A stretch of 64,000 nt of DNA. Source: Onstottus_B sp049273855 (GTDB lineage Bacteria; Acidobacteriota; Blastocatellia; UBA7656). The DNA lies in NCBI GenBank assembly GCA_049273855.1, contig JBASRN010000295.1, positions 1 through 64,000 on the forward strand, given 5' to 3'. Positions within the stretch are counted from its first letter, which is position 1, and each line of letters opens with the position of its first letter. Shown here piece by piece: positions 17,832-29,068 of this stretch. The translations under genes and the position numbers were made by a program. Under the pieces are notes generated by a model. That model searched no databases and was not told where the DNA came from. It was given only the letters and a program-made list of their open reading frames with translations.

Positions 17832-18842
17832 CTATGTCGGCTGCGTACGAAACCGCGCTGCTTCGAGCCGTTCGTATACCGGAGAAAGCCAATGCTCCAC
17901 CGCCTGAAGCACAGCGGCGGTTGCCGTAACTCGTTTTGCTTTCAAGTCGCTCGTGAACTCAACCGAAGGGTTCTTGGCATCGAACTGGGCGACCCGCCGG
18001 AGAGTTTCCAGGTCGGAAGACGCGTGCTCGACGCGAAAGAAATCGGGAATCTCCGTCCATGCAGCTTCGGGCAATTGCTCGTAGTTGATCATCATCCCGC
18101 CAAAGCTCCGTTGATGGGAAAGAGCCGCTTCGCACGCGCACGCAAGAACTCTAGCGCAGTACTGCTCGGGTTGCATATCGTAAGCCTCAGATACCGTCAT
18201 CCCGAAGAGCTCAGGCTCGATCGCGCCTGGAACCATGTGAGCGCCTCGTCGCGCCAGTTGCGAGGCCAATACTTCGACGGGGTTCCGATACAGGAAGATC
18301 CACGGTACGTCCGGATAAGCTCGATGAATAAGCGGCAAGTCCAGCGCGCTCCAGCTATCGAATTTGATGAATAGCTGTTTTTCGTCGCCGCTTCTTCTCT
18401 GGGCGAGAGCGCTCACCATCCATCGTAGCCACTCGGCACGCCGCTGGTCGCTTAGCAGTGGGTCTCTAAACTTCGCTCGAAGCACCGAATCGATCGGACC
18501 AGATTCGGAGAGCACCACGCTCCCGGCCAGCGCCGCCAGCAACTGCGACACCAGCGTCGAGCCGCAACGCGACATGTGAAAGATAAATCCTCGCGGGTGA
18601 AGACCCGGCTCGATCGCGTGATGCTCGGCAAGCGTGTCAAGCGAGGTTTGCGGCCGAAACATCGAGCTGAACGGAAGCTGCAGCGCTGCGTCGATGGTCT
18701 GGTTGAAGAATGGTTCAGCGTATGGCCGGGTGCCGACCCAGCACCAATCGATGAGCGGACGGCTGCCCTCCCAGTAGACGCGAATCGGTACCCAGCCGCG
18801 GAGTTGACTGGCCCTCACGCTCACACCCACCTCTCGATCCAC
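17832..18842 (-). CDS. Sulfotransferase-family protein
   Basis: A GTG start at 18842 overlaps the end of the upstream hydroxylase gene by 22 bp, which suggests translational coupling. The 336-residue protein has the two PAPS-binding motifs of cytosolic-type sulfotransferases: GFIFHMSRCGSTLVSQLL (5'-phosphosulfate loop) near residue 86 and WIFLYRNPVEVLASQL (3'-phosphate motif) near residue 182. It would transfer sulfate from PAPS to a hydroxyl or amine; the acceptor is unknown. Its link to an aspartyl/asparaginyl hydroxylase raises the idea that the hydroxylated product is then sulfated, which is inference. Confidence 0.83.
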   Translation of the reverse strand: MDREVGVSVRASQLRGWVPIRVYWEGSRPLIDWCWVGTRPYAEPFFNQTIDAALQLPFSSMFRPQTSLDTLAEHHAIEPGLHPRGFIFHMSRCGSTLVSQLLAALAGSVVLSESGPIDSVLRAKFRDPLLSDQRRAEWLRWMVSALAQRRSGDEKQLFIKFDSWSALDLPLIHRAYPDVPWIFLYRNPVEVLASQLARRGAHMVPGAIEPELFGMTVSEAYDMQPEQYCARVLACACEAALSHQRSFGGMMINYEQLPEAAWTEIPDFFRVEHASSDLETLRRVAQFDAKNPSVEFTSDLKAKRVTATAAVLQAVEHWLSPVYERLEAARFRTQPT

Positions 18843-19633
18843 GCGCGGCGGTTTCTTCGATACGCCTGTTCGACGTCAAGCGCATTGAAGGGGCAGCCGC
18901 GCTCTTCGCCCAGGCGGACAACCAGGTCGATAAAAAGACGCCTGTCCTTTACCTGTCTGAGCCTCTCCTGAAGACCTTCGTCATCGAAAACCAGGCGGCA
19001 AAATCTCTCCAGGCTTTCTGGAGATGGAAGTCCGGAGACTGCAGAAGATGAAACGACAGTCGTTTCGATAGACCGGCTCGCCGAGGCCACAAGCGAAAGA
19101 AGCCAGTCATCAACGGCGCAGTCAATGACCAGGTGCACGCGATCGGCGTTGCTGCGATTCTCGACTTTGTGGGGCAGGTTGGCGTTGATGTACCAGCACT
19201 CGCCCGCTAGCATAACGACTCGTTCGGCGTTGAGATAGAACTCGACAAGCGGGTCGGTGGTGATGGGTATGTGCAACCTGACCTCGCCGTCTTCGAGGCT
19301 CAGGTTGTAGTCGCGGTGCTCGATGACTCGCGCGGCGGGACCGAGCTTTAGAAGCCGCGCCGACTTCAGCGGGCACTGAAGCGCCGCAAGGACGCGCCGG
19401 AGCGAGGGACACCGCGCCAGCACCTGGGTGTCCCGAAATGGTTCGGTTGTCCCGGGGTCGGAGTAGAGCCGCTTCCCCGCACTCTCGACCGCACGAAGCG
19501 CCACACCGCTCCATTCGCCCTCGTAATAGCGGTCGTTGAAGTGCCGAACCCACTCGTCGGACGATATATTTTTCAGATCAGACTTCAGACCCTCGGGATC
19601 GAAGCTGAGTGGAAGTTTCAGACAGCTTTGCAT
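18821..19633 (-). CDS. Aspartyl/asparaginyl beta-hydroxylase family protein
   Basis: The 270-residue protein carries the core of Fe(II)/2-oxoglutarate Asp/Asn beta-hydroxylases: VIEHRDYNLSLEDGEVRLHI with the first iron-binding His, then LAGECWYINANLPHKVENRS and DRVHLVIDC with the distal His. The C-terminal ~90 residues are extra helices of unknown role. Members hydroxylate Asp, Asn or related residues in peptides or small molecules. The gene overlaps the downstream sulfotransferase gene, so the two are probably made together. No strong ribosome site is visible before the ATG at 19633. Confidence 0.85.
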   Translation of the reverse strand: MQSCLKLPLSFDPEGLKSDLKNISSDEWVRHFNDRYYEGEWSGVALRAVESAGKRLYSDPGTTEPFRDTQVLARCPSLRRVLAALQCPLKSARLLKLGPAARVIEHRDYNLSLEDGEVRLHIPITTDPLVEFYLNAERVVMLAGECWYINANLPHKVENRSNADRVHLVIDCAVDDWLLSLVASASRSIETTVVSSSAVSGLPSPESLERFCRLVFDDEGLQERLRQVKDRRLFIDLVVRLGEERGCPFNALDVEQAYRRNRRAWIERWV

Positions 19634-19700
19634 TGCACGCTTGTGAGGACGCCGATGTAATGTTCAAGATTCAGAAGGTGAATGAAACCCTGCCTTCCTG

Positions 19701-19795
19701 CCACCAAGACACCGGAACACGAAGCACCGCGAAGCGTGGAAAGTCTTGCGTTCGTTGACTCGGTGCGGCTTCGTGGCTTTGACTCTTTGTGGCGC
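19701..19795. repeat. Imperfect inverted repeat related to the 17609 element
   Basis: The left part GCCACCAAGACACCGGAACA and the right part, ending TTTGTGGCG, pair as an imperfect inverted repeat about 95 bases long. The wording CCAC-AAGACAC-AAG resembles the inner arms of the 17609-17784 element, so I infer the same repeat family. No gene is seen between 19634 and 19816. Confidence 0.5.
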
Positions 19796-19816
19796 TACCC
19801 GTTTTTCAGCATACTG

Positions 19817-21214
19817 CTAGAACCCCACCTGACCTATGGACTTCTTATCAATCCTGGACGCGTACTTCTTCGCGACGGATTCGATCTCGCCGGCCTTTCC
19901 GATCAACACGAACACCAGATTCTCCAGGGGGAAATACTGTTTGATAACCCGCTGGGCGTCAGCCATCGTCATCGAGTCGATCTTCGTGGTGTAGCTGTTA
20001 ACGTCGCTCGCATCCAATCCATAGAACTCGAGCTGAACAAGCAATTCGGCGAGCTGATCGCTGGTCTCGATGGTCGGCGGGAATTGTCCCTTCAAATAAG
20101 TCTTCGCCGACTTCAGATCCTCTTCGGTGACTCCGTTCTCGTGAAGCCGCTTCAGGATCTCGAGCGTCATATCGATCGCCTTCTCGGTTGTCTCGTTGCG
20201 CGTGTAAGTCGAGATCACAAACGGTCCCGGAGTCTGATGCTGGATGAACGAGGACCGCGCGCCGTAGGTCAGCCCGGTCTTTATGCGAAGCTCGGTGTTG
20301 AGCATCGAGGTGAACCGTCCGCCGAACAGGGTGTTGATCACTTGAACGAAAACGCGATCGGGATTCGTGCGAGCGATGCCGAGATTACCGATCTGAAAAA
20401 ACGTCTGAGTCGAGTCGGGTTTATCGACCAGCAACAGCTTCTTGCCCACAAACGCAGGTGCTTCGATACGCCTGACTCCCGTCTCTGCAGGTGCCTTCCA
20501 GCCGCCGAACCTCGAAGTCAGCGTTCGTTCCATCTCAGCAATGTCAAAGTCTCCGACGACCGCGATTGTCGTGTTCCCCGGCGTATAATGAGTTTGATAA
20601 AACTTCACGACGTCGTCGCGTGTGATTGCGGCGATAGACTTCTCGTCGCCGCTCGTCGGACGGCCGTACGGATGACTGCCGTAGAGGTACGCCCGGAAGT
20701 AGTTGCCGATAACTGCCTGAGCCTGATCTTTGGCGGCTTTGACTTCGTCGACCCGTTGCTTCAGCAGCTTGATGACTTCGTTTTGAGGAAAGGTGGGATT
20801 GAGCACGACGTCCGCCAGCAGATCGAGCCCCCTGGCGATGTCCTTTTTCACAAACTCGGCGGTTCCGTTTGAATAATCAAATGTCGCATCGGCGCCGAGT
20901 TCTCCGCCGACAAAGTCGAGCTCGTTCGATATCTGGTCGGCGCTGCGAGACTTTGTGCCTTTCCGAAGGAGCGCCGCGGTTGCCGACGCCGTGCCTTCTT
21001 TGCCCGCCGGGTCGCCGGCCGACCCGGCGCTTAAAATGAAGTGGAAGCTGATGATTGGGACTTCGTGCTGCTCCATCAGTAGGAGGGTGAGGCCGTTGTT
21101 GAGCCGAATCTTCTTGAACGGCGGCAGCTTCAACGCGCCGTTCTCGGCTCCGGCCGGCCCAATCGTCGAGAAAGTGAACAGCCCGATTAGCGCAAGTATG
21201 AACAATCGTTTCAT
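19817..21214 (-). CDS. M16 family peptidase-like protein, non-catalytic partner
   Basis: I start at 21214 (MKRLFILALIGLF), beginning a signal peptide. The ~465-residue protein has the M16 double fold, with RLNNGLTLLLMEQHEVPIIS at the N-terminus and HYTPGNTTIAVVGDFD midway. The HxxEH zinc motif is absent: the matching place reads GTASATAALLRKGTK. Such inactive M16 chains usually pair with an active one to make a heterodimeric, processing-peptidase-like clamp. The active chain lies directly upstream at 21269-22591 on the same strand, 54 bp away. Confidence 0.92.
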   Translation of the reverse strand: MKRLFILALIGLFTFSTIGPAGAENGALKLPPFKKIRLNNGLTLLLMEQHEVPIISFHFILSAGSAGDPAGKEGTASATAALLRKGTKSRSADQISNELDFVGGELGADATFDYSNGTAEFVKKDIARGLDLLADVVLNPTFPQNEVIKLLKQRVDEVKAAKDQAQAVIGNYFRAYLYGSHPYGRPTSGDEKSIAAITRDDVVKFYQTHYTPGNTTIAVVGDFDIAEMERTLTSRFGGWKAPAETGVRRIEAPAFVGKKLLLVDKPDSTQTFFQIGNLGIARTNPDRVFVQVINTLFGGRFTSMLNTELRIKTGLTYGARSSFIQHQTPGPFVISTYTRNETTEKAIDMTLEILKRLHENGVTEEDLKSAKTYLKGQFPPTIETSDQLAELLVQLEFYGLDASDVNSYTTKIDSMTMADAQRVIKQYFPLENLVFVLIGKAGEIESVAKKYASRIDKKSIGQVGF

Positions 21215-21268
21215 AAGTCCAGCCTTCTTACCGGCCCCGATCACCGGCCGCTGACAACCGCCCTCTGC

Positions 21269-22591
21269 TTACTGCTTGCCTTCCGCTTCCGGTATTAGCG
21301 TAGCCACCGTCCGATTTTTCTCTCCAAAGTACTTCTGAGCGACGCGGCGCACGTCTTCCTTTGTTACTTTTCCGTAGTCGGCGGCGGCGCTGAAAAGCTT
21401 GTTGTAATCGCCGAAGAAAACTTCGAATGTGCCCAGGGTATTCGCGCGCCCGTCGATCGTCTTCATCTGCCGGTAGAAACTCGCAAGCAGGATGTTCTTG
21501 GCCTTCTCAAGTTCCTGATCGGACACCGGCTGAACCTTCACCTTCTCCAACTCGTCGTAGGTCGCGCTCTCGATCGCTTCGGGCTTGACTCCCTGCTTTG
21601 GCTGAGCGGTTATCGTAAACAACGTCGGGTCGATTGAGAACTCGAAGCTGCCGTCGATCGCGATTGCAAGCTGATCCTTGTCAACAACGCGCTGATACAT
21701 CCGGGAGCTCTGTCCGCTAAACAGAATTGTTTGCAGAACCCGCAGCGCGTAGAAGTCGGGGCTCGAACTCTGCGGCACGTGATAGCCGATCATCAGTATC
21801 GGGAGTTGCGCGAACTTCTTCACCACGAGCCGGCGCTCGCCGAGTTGTTCAGGTTCCTGCGTCGTGACTTTTGAGGGCGGATCGTGCGACGGGATTGGCT
21901 CTATATATTTCTCTGCGAGCTTGAAGATGTCATCGGCTTTCACATCGCCCGTTACGATCATCGTCGCGTTCGAAGGCGAGTAGCCCATCGCGAAGTGCCG
22001 CTTCAAGTCGTCCATCGTCCAGCTCTCGATATCCACCGTCCACCCGATCACCGGCCACTGATAAGGATGCGCCGTGTAGGCGGTAGCCCAGAGCTGTTCG
22101 TTGAGGATGCCGAAGTTGTTGGACTCGACCGAAGTGCGGCGCTCGGAGGCAACGACTCCACGCTCGGATTCGATTATTTTGGGATCGAAGCTCAAGTCGC
22201 GAATCCGGTCCGCTTCAAGGTCGTAGATCAATTCGAGCGACGAGCTGGGAAACCAATCTTGATAGGTTGTCACATCGTTGTTGGTGTACGCGTTGTTGCG
22301 TCCGCCGGCTGCTTCCATCACTCTGTCGAACTGGCCGGGTCCGTACTTTTTCGCGCCGTTGAACATCATGTGTTCGAAGAAATGTGACAGGCCGGTCGTG
22401 CCCGGGCGTTCGTTGCGCGAGCCGATGCGATAGAAGATGTACATCGCCGCGTTCGGAATGGAGTGGTCCTCCTGAACCAGGATCTTCATTCCGTTTTTGA
22501 GCGTGCGTGTCTGGATGTCGAAACTCTGCGCGCGGGCTAAGACCGGCGCAATCATGAGCAGCGTGAGCGCCGCGGTGACAGATCGCTTCAT
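21269..22591 (-). CDS. M16 family zinc metallopeptidase, catalytic partner
   Basis: The 440-residue protein begins with a signal peptide (KRSVTAALTLLMIAPVLARAQ). It has the inverted zinc motif in TTGLSHFFEHMMFNG (HFFEH) and the downstream Glu region ESERGVVASERR, so it should bind zinc and cut peptides. The second half has the usual M16 core (SPSNATMIVTGDVKADDIFK). It pairs with the non-catalytic chain just downstream. Its ATG lies opposite the divergent amidohydrolase gene, about 300 bp away. Confidence 0.94.
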   Translation of the reverse strand: MKRSVTAALTLLMIAPVLARAQSFDIQTRTLKNGMKILVQEDHSIPNAAMYIFYRIGSRNERPGTTGLSHFFEHMMFNGAKKYGPGQFDRVMEAAGGRNNAYTNNDVTTYQDWFPSSSLELIYDLEADRIRDLSFDPKIIESERGVVASERRTSVESNNFGILNEQLWATAYTAHPYQWPVIGWTVDIESWTMDDLKRHFAMGYSPSNATMIVTGDVKADDIFKLAEKYIEPIPSHDPPSKVTTQEPEQLGERRLVVKKFAQLPILMIGYHVPQSSSPDFYALRVLQTILFSGQSSRMYQRVVDKDQLAIAIDGSFEFSIDPTLFTITAQPKQGVKPEAIESATYDELEKVKVQPVSDQELEKAKNILLASFYRQMKTIDGRANTLGTFEVFFGDYNKLFSAAADYGKVTKEDVRRVAQKYFGEKNRTVATLIPEAEGKQ

Positions 22592-22735
22592 CGATTGACT
22601 CCGATTGCGGAAGAATTGACCATTTAGGCTTAGATTAGAGCAGAACGTACACGTTAACGGATGGTCAGGGTTCGATCAAGGGGGCATTATCTTGACCGCG
22701 CGCTCGGTGCAATCGGCGCGATCCATTTAGGGACG

Positions 22736-22802
22736 GCCCGACGCCGCCCCAAACTCTGGATTTGGCGATCGGGGGCCGCCACCGCTCGCTGGGGCGGCGG
22801 GC
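22736..22802. repeat. GC-rich inverted repeat in a divergent intergenic region
   Basis: GCCCGACGCCGCCCCA (22736-22751) and TGGGGCGGCGGGC (22790-22802) are near-complementary arms around a ~38-base loop. It lies between the M16 operon and the divergent amidohydrolase gene. It may be a repeat element or a regulatory hairpin; the sequence alone does not decide. Confidence 0.4.
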
Positions 22803-22888
22803 AGCGCCAAGGCTAAAGCTCCGGTCTGCGCGGGTGACTGCCTCGCAGCTCTGTGATAAGCTCACCAGCCGAATCGAGGAGGAACGCC

Positions 22889-24127
22889 ATGTCAACTGCA
22901 AAGCTATTAAGACCCGAACCGAAGCTTTCACGACGCGCGATGCTAAAGCTCACTGCCGCGGGTGCGGCCGGCGTGACGCTGCTCAATCACCGCTCCAAGG
23001 CTACGCCGCTTACCGCAGAGAGCTTTCTTGATCGAACATCGCTTGAGCGCATCGCCGATCGCGACACGACATCGCTCAAGCCGCCGGTGTTGATCGATCT
23101 TCAAACGCACGTCTGGTGGCGAGCGGGAGGAATCGGAAAGATGACGCCGCGCGGCGAAAACTTTCTCAAGACGCTGGCAGGCGCGCGAGCTGCGGTCATA
23201 GGCCGCCCGGTTCCGGTCGCCGACATGGGACGGGTGATGTTCTTTGACGACATCTTCATGCAGAGCCAGACCGACATCGCCTTCCTCAACAGCTTCGGCA
23301 TGCGCGCGGCGTTCGACGGTGTAGATCTATTTCCTCCCCGCGAAGCCGCGATGATTCGTTCGATGGCGCCCGCGCGAATCAGGGTGCTCGGCTGCGTCGA
23401 TCCGCCAGACGGCAAATCGGCGGTCGAGTCGCTCATCTATCAATGCGAAACGATCAAGATCGATGGCTTGAAGCTCTATCCTCCGGGGCCGGACACTCGC
23501 GGCTGGCGGATGGATGATGAGAAGAACACCTATCCGCTCTATGAAGTCCTGCGCAAACACGGAGTCAAGAACATCACCGTTCACAAAGGACTGCCCGGTT
23601 TGTTCCTCGAAGAGTTTTGTCACACGGATGATCTGGCGCGAGCGGCGGCTGACTTTCCGGATTTGAACTTCATCGGGTTCCACTGCTCGTATCCGTGGGA
23701 GAATGAACTAGCTGAGCACGGCAGGAAGTCGAAGGCGAAAAACATTTACGCCGAGATGGGCGGGATGGCACGCGTGATGGTCCAGGAGCCCGAGCGGTTC
23801 GCAACGATGATGGGTACGTTGATGGACGGGCTGGGAGCGGATCACATCCTGTGGGGAACCGACACCCCGGTTATCGGGCCTCCGCACTGGCAGATCCAGG
23901 GTTTCCAGGCGTTTACGATTCCCGATGCGATCATCGAAAAGCACAAGTTCCAACAGCTAACGCCCGAGGTGAAGAACAAGATTCTTGGTGAGAACGTCGC
24001 TCGCTTATTTAAGATCGACGTGAAAGCGGCGAAGAAGGCGGTCGAGAACGATTTGCTTTACAAGCTCCGAGAGGATGGCAACCCGCTTCCGGTAGTGGTG
24101 GATATCAACAAGCTTCGGAAGAACTGA
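22889..24127 (+). CDS. Tat-exported amidohydrolase family protein
   Basis: The ATG at 22889 has a strong GAGGAGGAA site. The 412-residue protein opens with a twin-arginine signal (LSRRAMLKLTAAGAAGVTLL). The mature part is a TIM-barrel amidohydrolase-2: LIDLQTHVWW at the metal-binding start (QTH in place of the usual HxH), KNITVHKGLPG, NFIGFHCSYPWENE, and HILWGTDTPVIGPP with the final Asp. Family members are metal-dependent hydrolases or decarboxylases. The substrate is not evident. The gene stands alone, divergent from the M16 pair. Confidence 0.87.
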   Translation: MSTAKLLRPEPKLSRRAMLKLTAAGAAGVTLLNHRSKATPLTAESFLDRTSLERIADRDTTSLKPPVLIDLQTHVWWRAGGIGKMTPRGENFLKTLAGARAAVIGRPVPVADMGRVMFFDDIFMQSQTDIAFLNSFGMRAAFDGVDLFPPREAAMIRSMAPARIRVLGCVDPPDGKSAVESLIYQCETIKIDGLKLYPPGPDTRGWRMDDEKNTYPLYEVLRKHGVKNITVHKGLPGLFLEEFCHTDDLARAAADFPDLNFIGFHCSYPWENELAEHGRKSKAKNIYAEMGGMARVMVQEPERFATMMGTLMDGLGADHILWGTDTPVIGPPHWQIQGFQAFTIPDAIIEKHKFQQLTPEVKNKILGENVARLFKIDVKAAKKAVENDLLYKLREDGNPLPVVVDINKLRKN

Positions 24128-24381
24128 CCTCGTACTCCAAGAAAGCCAAGACTCTCCCTGTTCTGATCAAGTTTGAAGTGGACCTTATGCATATGCATAT
24201 CTAGTATCTGAGCAAATGCCTTAAGTCGGTCATGAGATTGTTGAAATTCACTTCCCCAATCTTCTGCCAAGGTGAATCAGCGTGGCGCAAGGTACGACAG
24301 GGTTCAGCCTCACGATTAACCGCAGTCGGCTGAACCCTTCGTTATGCGCTTTGGGACTCGGTCGGCCACATTTCAACAGAC

Positions 24382-27138
24382 CTACTTCAAGGGCGGGGAA
24401 ATCCGTTCTGATGTTTGCTTCGCGTCATCATAGCGGTCATCCATTTCCTTTTGATTCGTATCCCGTTCACCACGCCTATACCAGACAATGTTGGAATCGG
24501 CCGGTGCTGTTTGTGTAGCATTAAGGATGTGCGCTTGGAACGCGTAGGTTGCCCCCTTGTCCTGAGATATACTAGATTTCTTGCCCTTTTGAGTCAGATC
24601 AAAGACGGCGTTGAAGCGCCCGTTGTCGTCTGTCTTGGCGGACGCCGTCGCGACCGAGCCATCAGGACGAGTCATGTCAACTCGGAGCTGCTGATCCTTG
24701 ATGTTGGGTGTGACGCGGCCGGTGACACCGACGTGGTTCTCTTTCTCCCGCCGCACCTTATCATCCAGCTTTACCTGTCCACGGTGCTTCGGAGTGACGC
24801 TCGCCATTACGCCACCGATTGGCGCCATCCAAGAGCCAGGGTAATCGGTAATATCCAGCTTCTCCGAATATACGCGCGGTACGCGGCCGAACAGCCGAAC
24901 GTCGGCCTTTCGCTGCTTCAGTTCCCGGATGTCCACCAGGGGGATGACGAGCAAGTCGAGCTTGCGCTCAGCTAGGGCATCGAGCCATAGCCAGCGGTGC
25001 GGGAAGTATACGTAGTAGCCCTGAGGCACGCCCTGCAGAGAAATCATCACAAGGGAGCGTTCCTTGAGCGGGTTGCGCACCGCCACCGTCATTACAACCG
25101 GTTCGGGGACCGACCCTGCGGCAGGCTGGAAAGTGAAGACGTTCTCTTGCGCCGAGTTGTTGCCGGTGCTTACCTCGCCGAGCTGCGGGGAGATAGCGAC
25201 CTTTAGGCAGGTATGCTCTCCCACCAGTGGCACCCAGTTCACCTGTCGGGTGACAGAGCCGCTCGCCGGGATAGTGCCAATCGTGTACGTGGCAAGCGGC
25301 GACCAGTTGCCGTTGTCGCCGACGCCAGGGGGTTCGACCGCGTAGTGCGTGACCCGGACGTCGGTTGCATCGGCGGCGCCGTCGTTGCGAATGCGCGCCT
25401 CGAATTGGTTGATCTCCAAGGGACGCGGCGCGTCACCGTTGCCGATCGGGTTGCCGGAGGCATCAGTGTTGTCGAAGGTGCCGAACGGATTGCGGTCGAT
25501 CCAGATATCGATCGTCTCCCAGCCCGGTCCCCATGGTTCTATGCGCAGATCGAAGTCGCCGCCCGGAGTGTCCGCGATGACCTGCGCCCATTCGATGCGC
25601 ACGCGGCATACCCTTGGTCTCGCCTGGACGTTGTCATTCACCACAACGATCCGCAGCGTGCGCAGAGGATCGACGGCCTCATCACTGGTGACCATCACTC
25701 GCGTTTGTTCCTGCAGCATAGTGATGAGCCGAGTCTGGTGGTTGTTATTAAGTTCGCCGGTAATCGCCTTGGTCACGATCACCCCACCGTCGGGAGCGCC
25801 ACCCATCGGCAGGGGGATGTTCTCGTCGAATACCTGAGGCGTGGCCGCAGCTGGGTCAGGACGCTGGCGGACTTCGACGAAGTAATAAAGCCCGTCGCTC
25901 ACCTTGATCCGGAGCAGATGGTAGCGGGTAGCGGTGACGTCCTGAATCAGATCGTGCGCCGCGATGTCAAACTCCTGAGAGAATGGGTTGCGGTCCCACT
26001 CCAGATCAACGATGTTCGCCGCGTTATACCAGCCCAGCTGGTGCATGAAAAAGGCTGAGAACAGCGGGTGGGAATCGTGGTTCCCCATCATCTCGAAGTT
26101 CTGCACCGTAGCCTCGGCTGGGTCTATCAAGTCGCTGGCATACACATCTTCCCCGAGCGCCAGACCGCCGTCCACGAGGTTGTGGCCGAACTCGTGTGCG
26201 ACCCGCCCCCAATCAGCATCATGCCGCTGCGCGATCATGCCCAGCGGATTAGTGGTGGTGATATTGATCGAGACACCGGCCCCGTCGTCGTAGGCAAAGT
26301 TGCTCTGGCTCCACCCGCCCCAGGCACGCACGCTGAAACCGGGCATGAAAACCGAGGACACCATCACGGAATAGTCGTTCAGGTCAAAGCCCTGGTTTAC
26401 CGCGCCCTGGGCGCATTCAGCCATGAGCTGGTTAAGGACGGCATTGTCAATGTTCGGGTAGCCCGCGGCGCCGTTGTTGCGATGGTAGTAGTCAGCGTCA
26501 TTTAGCAACGCGACAAAGGTGGTGACGTCCACCTGAACATCGAGCTGCGCATAGCTCGCCTGGTCGTAAAAGGTGGTTACATCTGCGAACGTATCAACCA
26601 CGTCCTGGCGCGTGTCGACCGGGTCCGGCGGCACCAAATCCGTGGGGTTGCATATGACGACGAGGATGCGCGCGGTTCCCGTGGGCGGGACCGTCCCTGC
26701 GGAGGGTCCACCTCCCGCACCGGCGCCGGCGTAAGAGTAAGGCGGTCCGTCATCACCGGAGCTGGGCTTCGGCCAGGCAAGCACGTCAAATTCGCGGGGA
26801 CCACTGGCAGTCAGGCCGTCCACCGTCACTTTGACAGGCCCGGTGCGAGTCTGGCTATGGGTGATTACAGTGAGACGGTTGGGCTCGGCTGCGATCACCC
26901 GCGCGGGACGGCCACCTACCTCCACGTGGTTGGCATTCCGCTCCTCGGCGAACCCGCTTCCCGCGATCACAATGAGCGTCCCCGCGTAGCCCTGCCACGG
27001 CTGGAAATCCACGACCGCGGGGCCGCTTGGAGGAAACGCGTAAAGATCGAGAAACCGGCTCAGCTTGTAGCGGTCGAGCAGGTGGTCGGCGATCCTGAGC
27101 GAAGTGTGCTTAAGTTGAAGTTCGGGTAATCCTGCCAT
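24382..27138 (-). CDS. Large metalloprotease-like protein with IPT/TIG and CARDB-like domains
   Basis: The start at 27138 follows AGAAGGAGA. The 918-residue protein shows an IPT/TIG-like domain near residues 45-125 (PWQGYAGTLIVIAGSGFAEE), a protease region with the zinc motif WGRVAHEFGHNLVDGG (HEFGH) and the downstream Met-turn-like NFEMMGNHDS, resembling M6/immune-inhibitor-A-like enzymes. CARDB-like beta domains follow (NDGAADATDVRVTHYAVEPP), and a C-terminal carboxypeptidase-regulatory-like part (DDNGRFNAVFDLTQKGKKS). No ordinary signal peptide is visible at the N-terminus, so the export route is unclear. Substrate unknown. Confidence 0.8.
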   Translation of the reverse strand: MAGLPELQLKHTSLRIADHLLDRYKLSRFLDLYAFPPSGPAVVDFQPWQGYAGTLIVIAGSGFAEERNANHVEVGGRPARVIAAEPNRLTVITHSQTRTGPVKVTVDGLTASGPREFDVLAWPKPSSGDDGPPYSYAGAGAGGGPSAGTVPPTGTARILVVICNPTDLVPPDPVDTRQDVVDTFADVTTFYDQASYAQLDVQVDVTTFVALLNDADYYHRNNGAAGYPNIDNAVLNQLMAECAQGAVNQGFDLNDYSVMVSSVFMPGFSVRAWGGWSQSNFAYDDGAGVSINITTTNPLGMIAQRHDADWGRVAHEFGHNLVDGGLALGEDVYASDLIDPAEATVQNFEMMGNHDSHPLFSAFFMHQLGWYNAANIVDLEWDRNPFSQEFDIAAHDLIQDVTATRYHLLRIKVSDGLYYFVEVRQRPDPAAATPQVFDENIPLPMGGAPDGGVIVTKAITGELNNNHQTRLITMLQEQTRVMVTSDEAVDPLRTLRIVVVNDNVQARPRVCRVRIEWAQVIADTPGGDFDLRIEPWGPGWETIDIWIDRNPFGTFDNTDASGNPIGNGDAPRPLEINQFEARIRNDGAADATDVRVTHYAVEPPGVGDNGNWSPLATYTIGTIPASGSVTRQVNWVPLVGEHTCLKVAISPQLGEVSTGNNSAQENVFTFQPAAGSVPEPVVMTVAVRNPLKERSLVMISLQGVPQGYYVYFPHRWLWLDALAERKLDLLVIPLVDIRELKQRKADVRLFGRVPRVYSEKLDITDYPGSWMAPIGGVMASVTPKHRGQVKLDDKVRREKENHVGVTGRVTPNIKDQQLRVDMTRPDGSVATASAKTDDNGRFNAVFDLTQKGKKSSISQDKGATYAFQAHILNATQTAPADSNIVWYRRGERDTNQKEMDDRYDDAKQTSERISPPLK

Positions 27139-27592
27139 GGTGTCTCCTTCTTTCGTCATCTAACGTCCGGGATGACCGGACGAGTCAAGTTTGCGGATTG
27201 AAGGGAATCGAAGCCATTTGAAAGGTGCATACCTCCGAGAGGTCATGGTCTCGAATTAGAGCGCCCCCCAGAATCGCCCACGGGGACGCGGGGAGCCGTC
27301 ATTTTCTTCGACGATCGGCGAGCCATGTCCTCGTTATGTACTCCATAACACAATAGACGGAATTCGAAAGTAAAACGATTCATGGGTTGAAGAGATATTT
27401 TTGGCTGGATCATTACTCTGCCGAGCCGGAGTCCTGCCATCCGTCTGCTTCGATACCTGAACTCAAACTCAGAGTTTCCCCCAAAAACCTGCACTGGGAT
27501 TCATAATCGTTCTTGACACCGTAAACCCCCTTCAAATAGGATGGTAGCGCTCGTAATTCCAGTGGATTGCTCACTATCTCAGGAGGTGTCGC
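27139..27592. other. Intergenic region upstream of the monooxygenase array
   Basis: No gene is supported in this stretch. It holds divergent leader sequences for the metalloprotease (minus) and the first array gene (plus). Near its right end lies a sigma-70-like promoter (separate entry) and an AGGAGGTG ribosome site just before the GTG at 27593. Confidence 0.45.
27513..27542 (+). promoter_or_regulatory. Putative sigma-70 promoter for the monooxygenase array
   Basis: TTGACA at 27513-27518 and TAGGAT at 27537-27542 are separated by 18 bases and lie about 50 bases before the first array gene. The -35 box is perfect; the -10 box is a partial match. No operator is recognised. Confidence 0.4.
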
Positions 27593-29011
<1,419 letters not shown>

Positions 29012-29068
29012 CCAGGTCGTCGAGGCTGTACCCAGCAATACGAAATGGAACTTCGGGAGGGCTTGAAG

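Noticed and set aside
19682..20872. Plus-strand frame of 396 codons
   Set aside because: Antisense of the non-catalytic M16 gene and includes a repeat.
24188..24199. Palindrome ATGCATATGCAT
   Set aside because: Short and isolated in a gene-free gap; no paired site or known operator could be supported.
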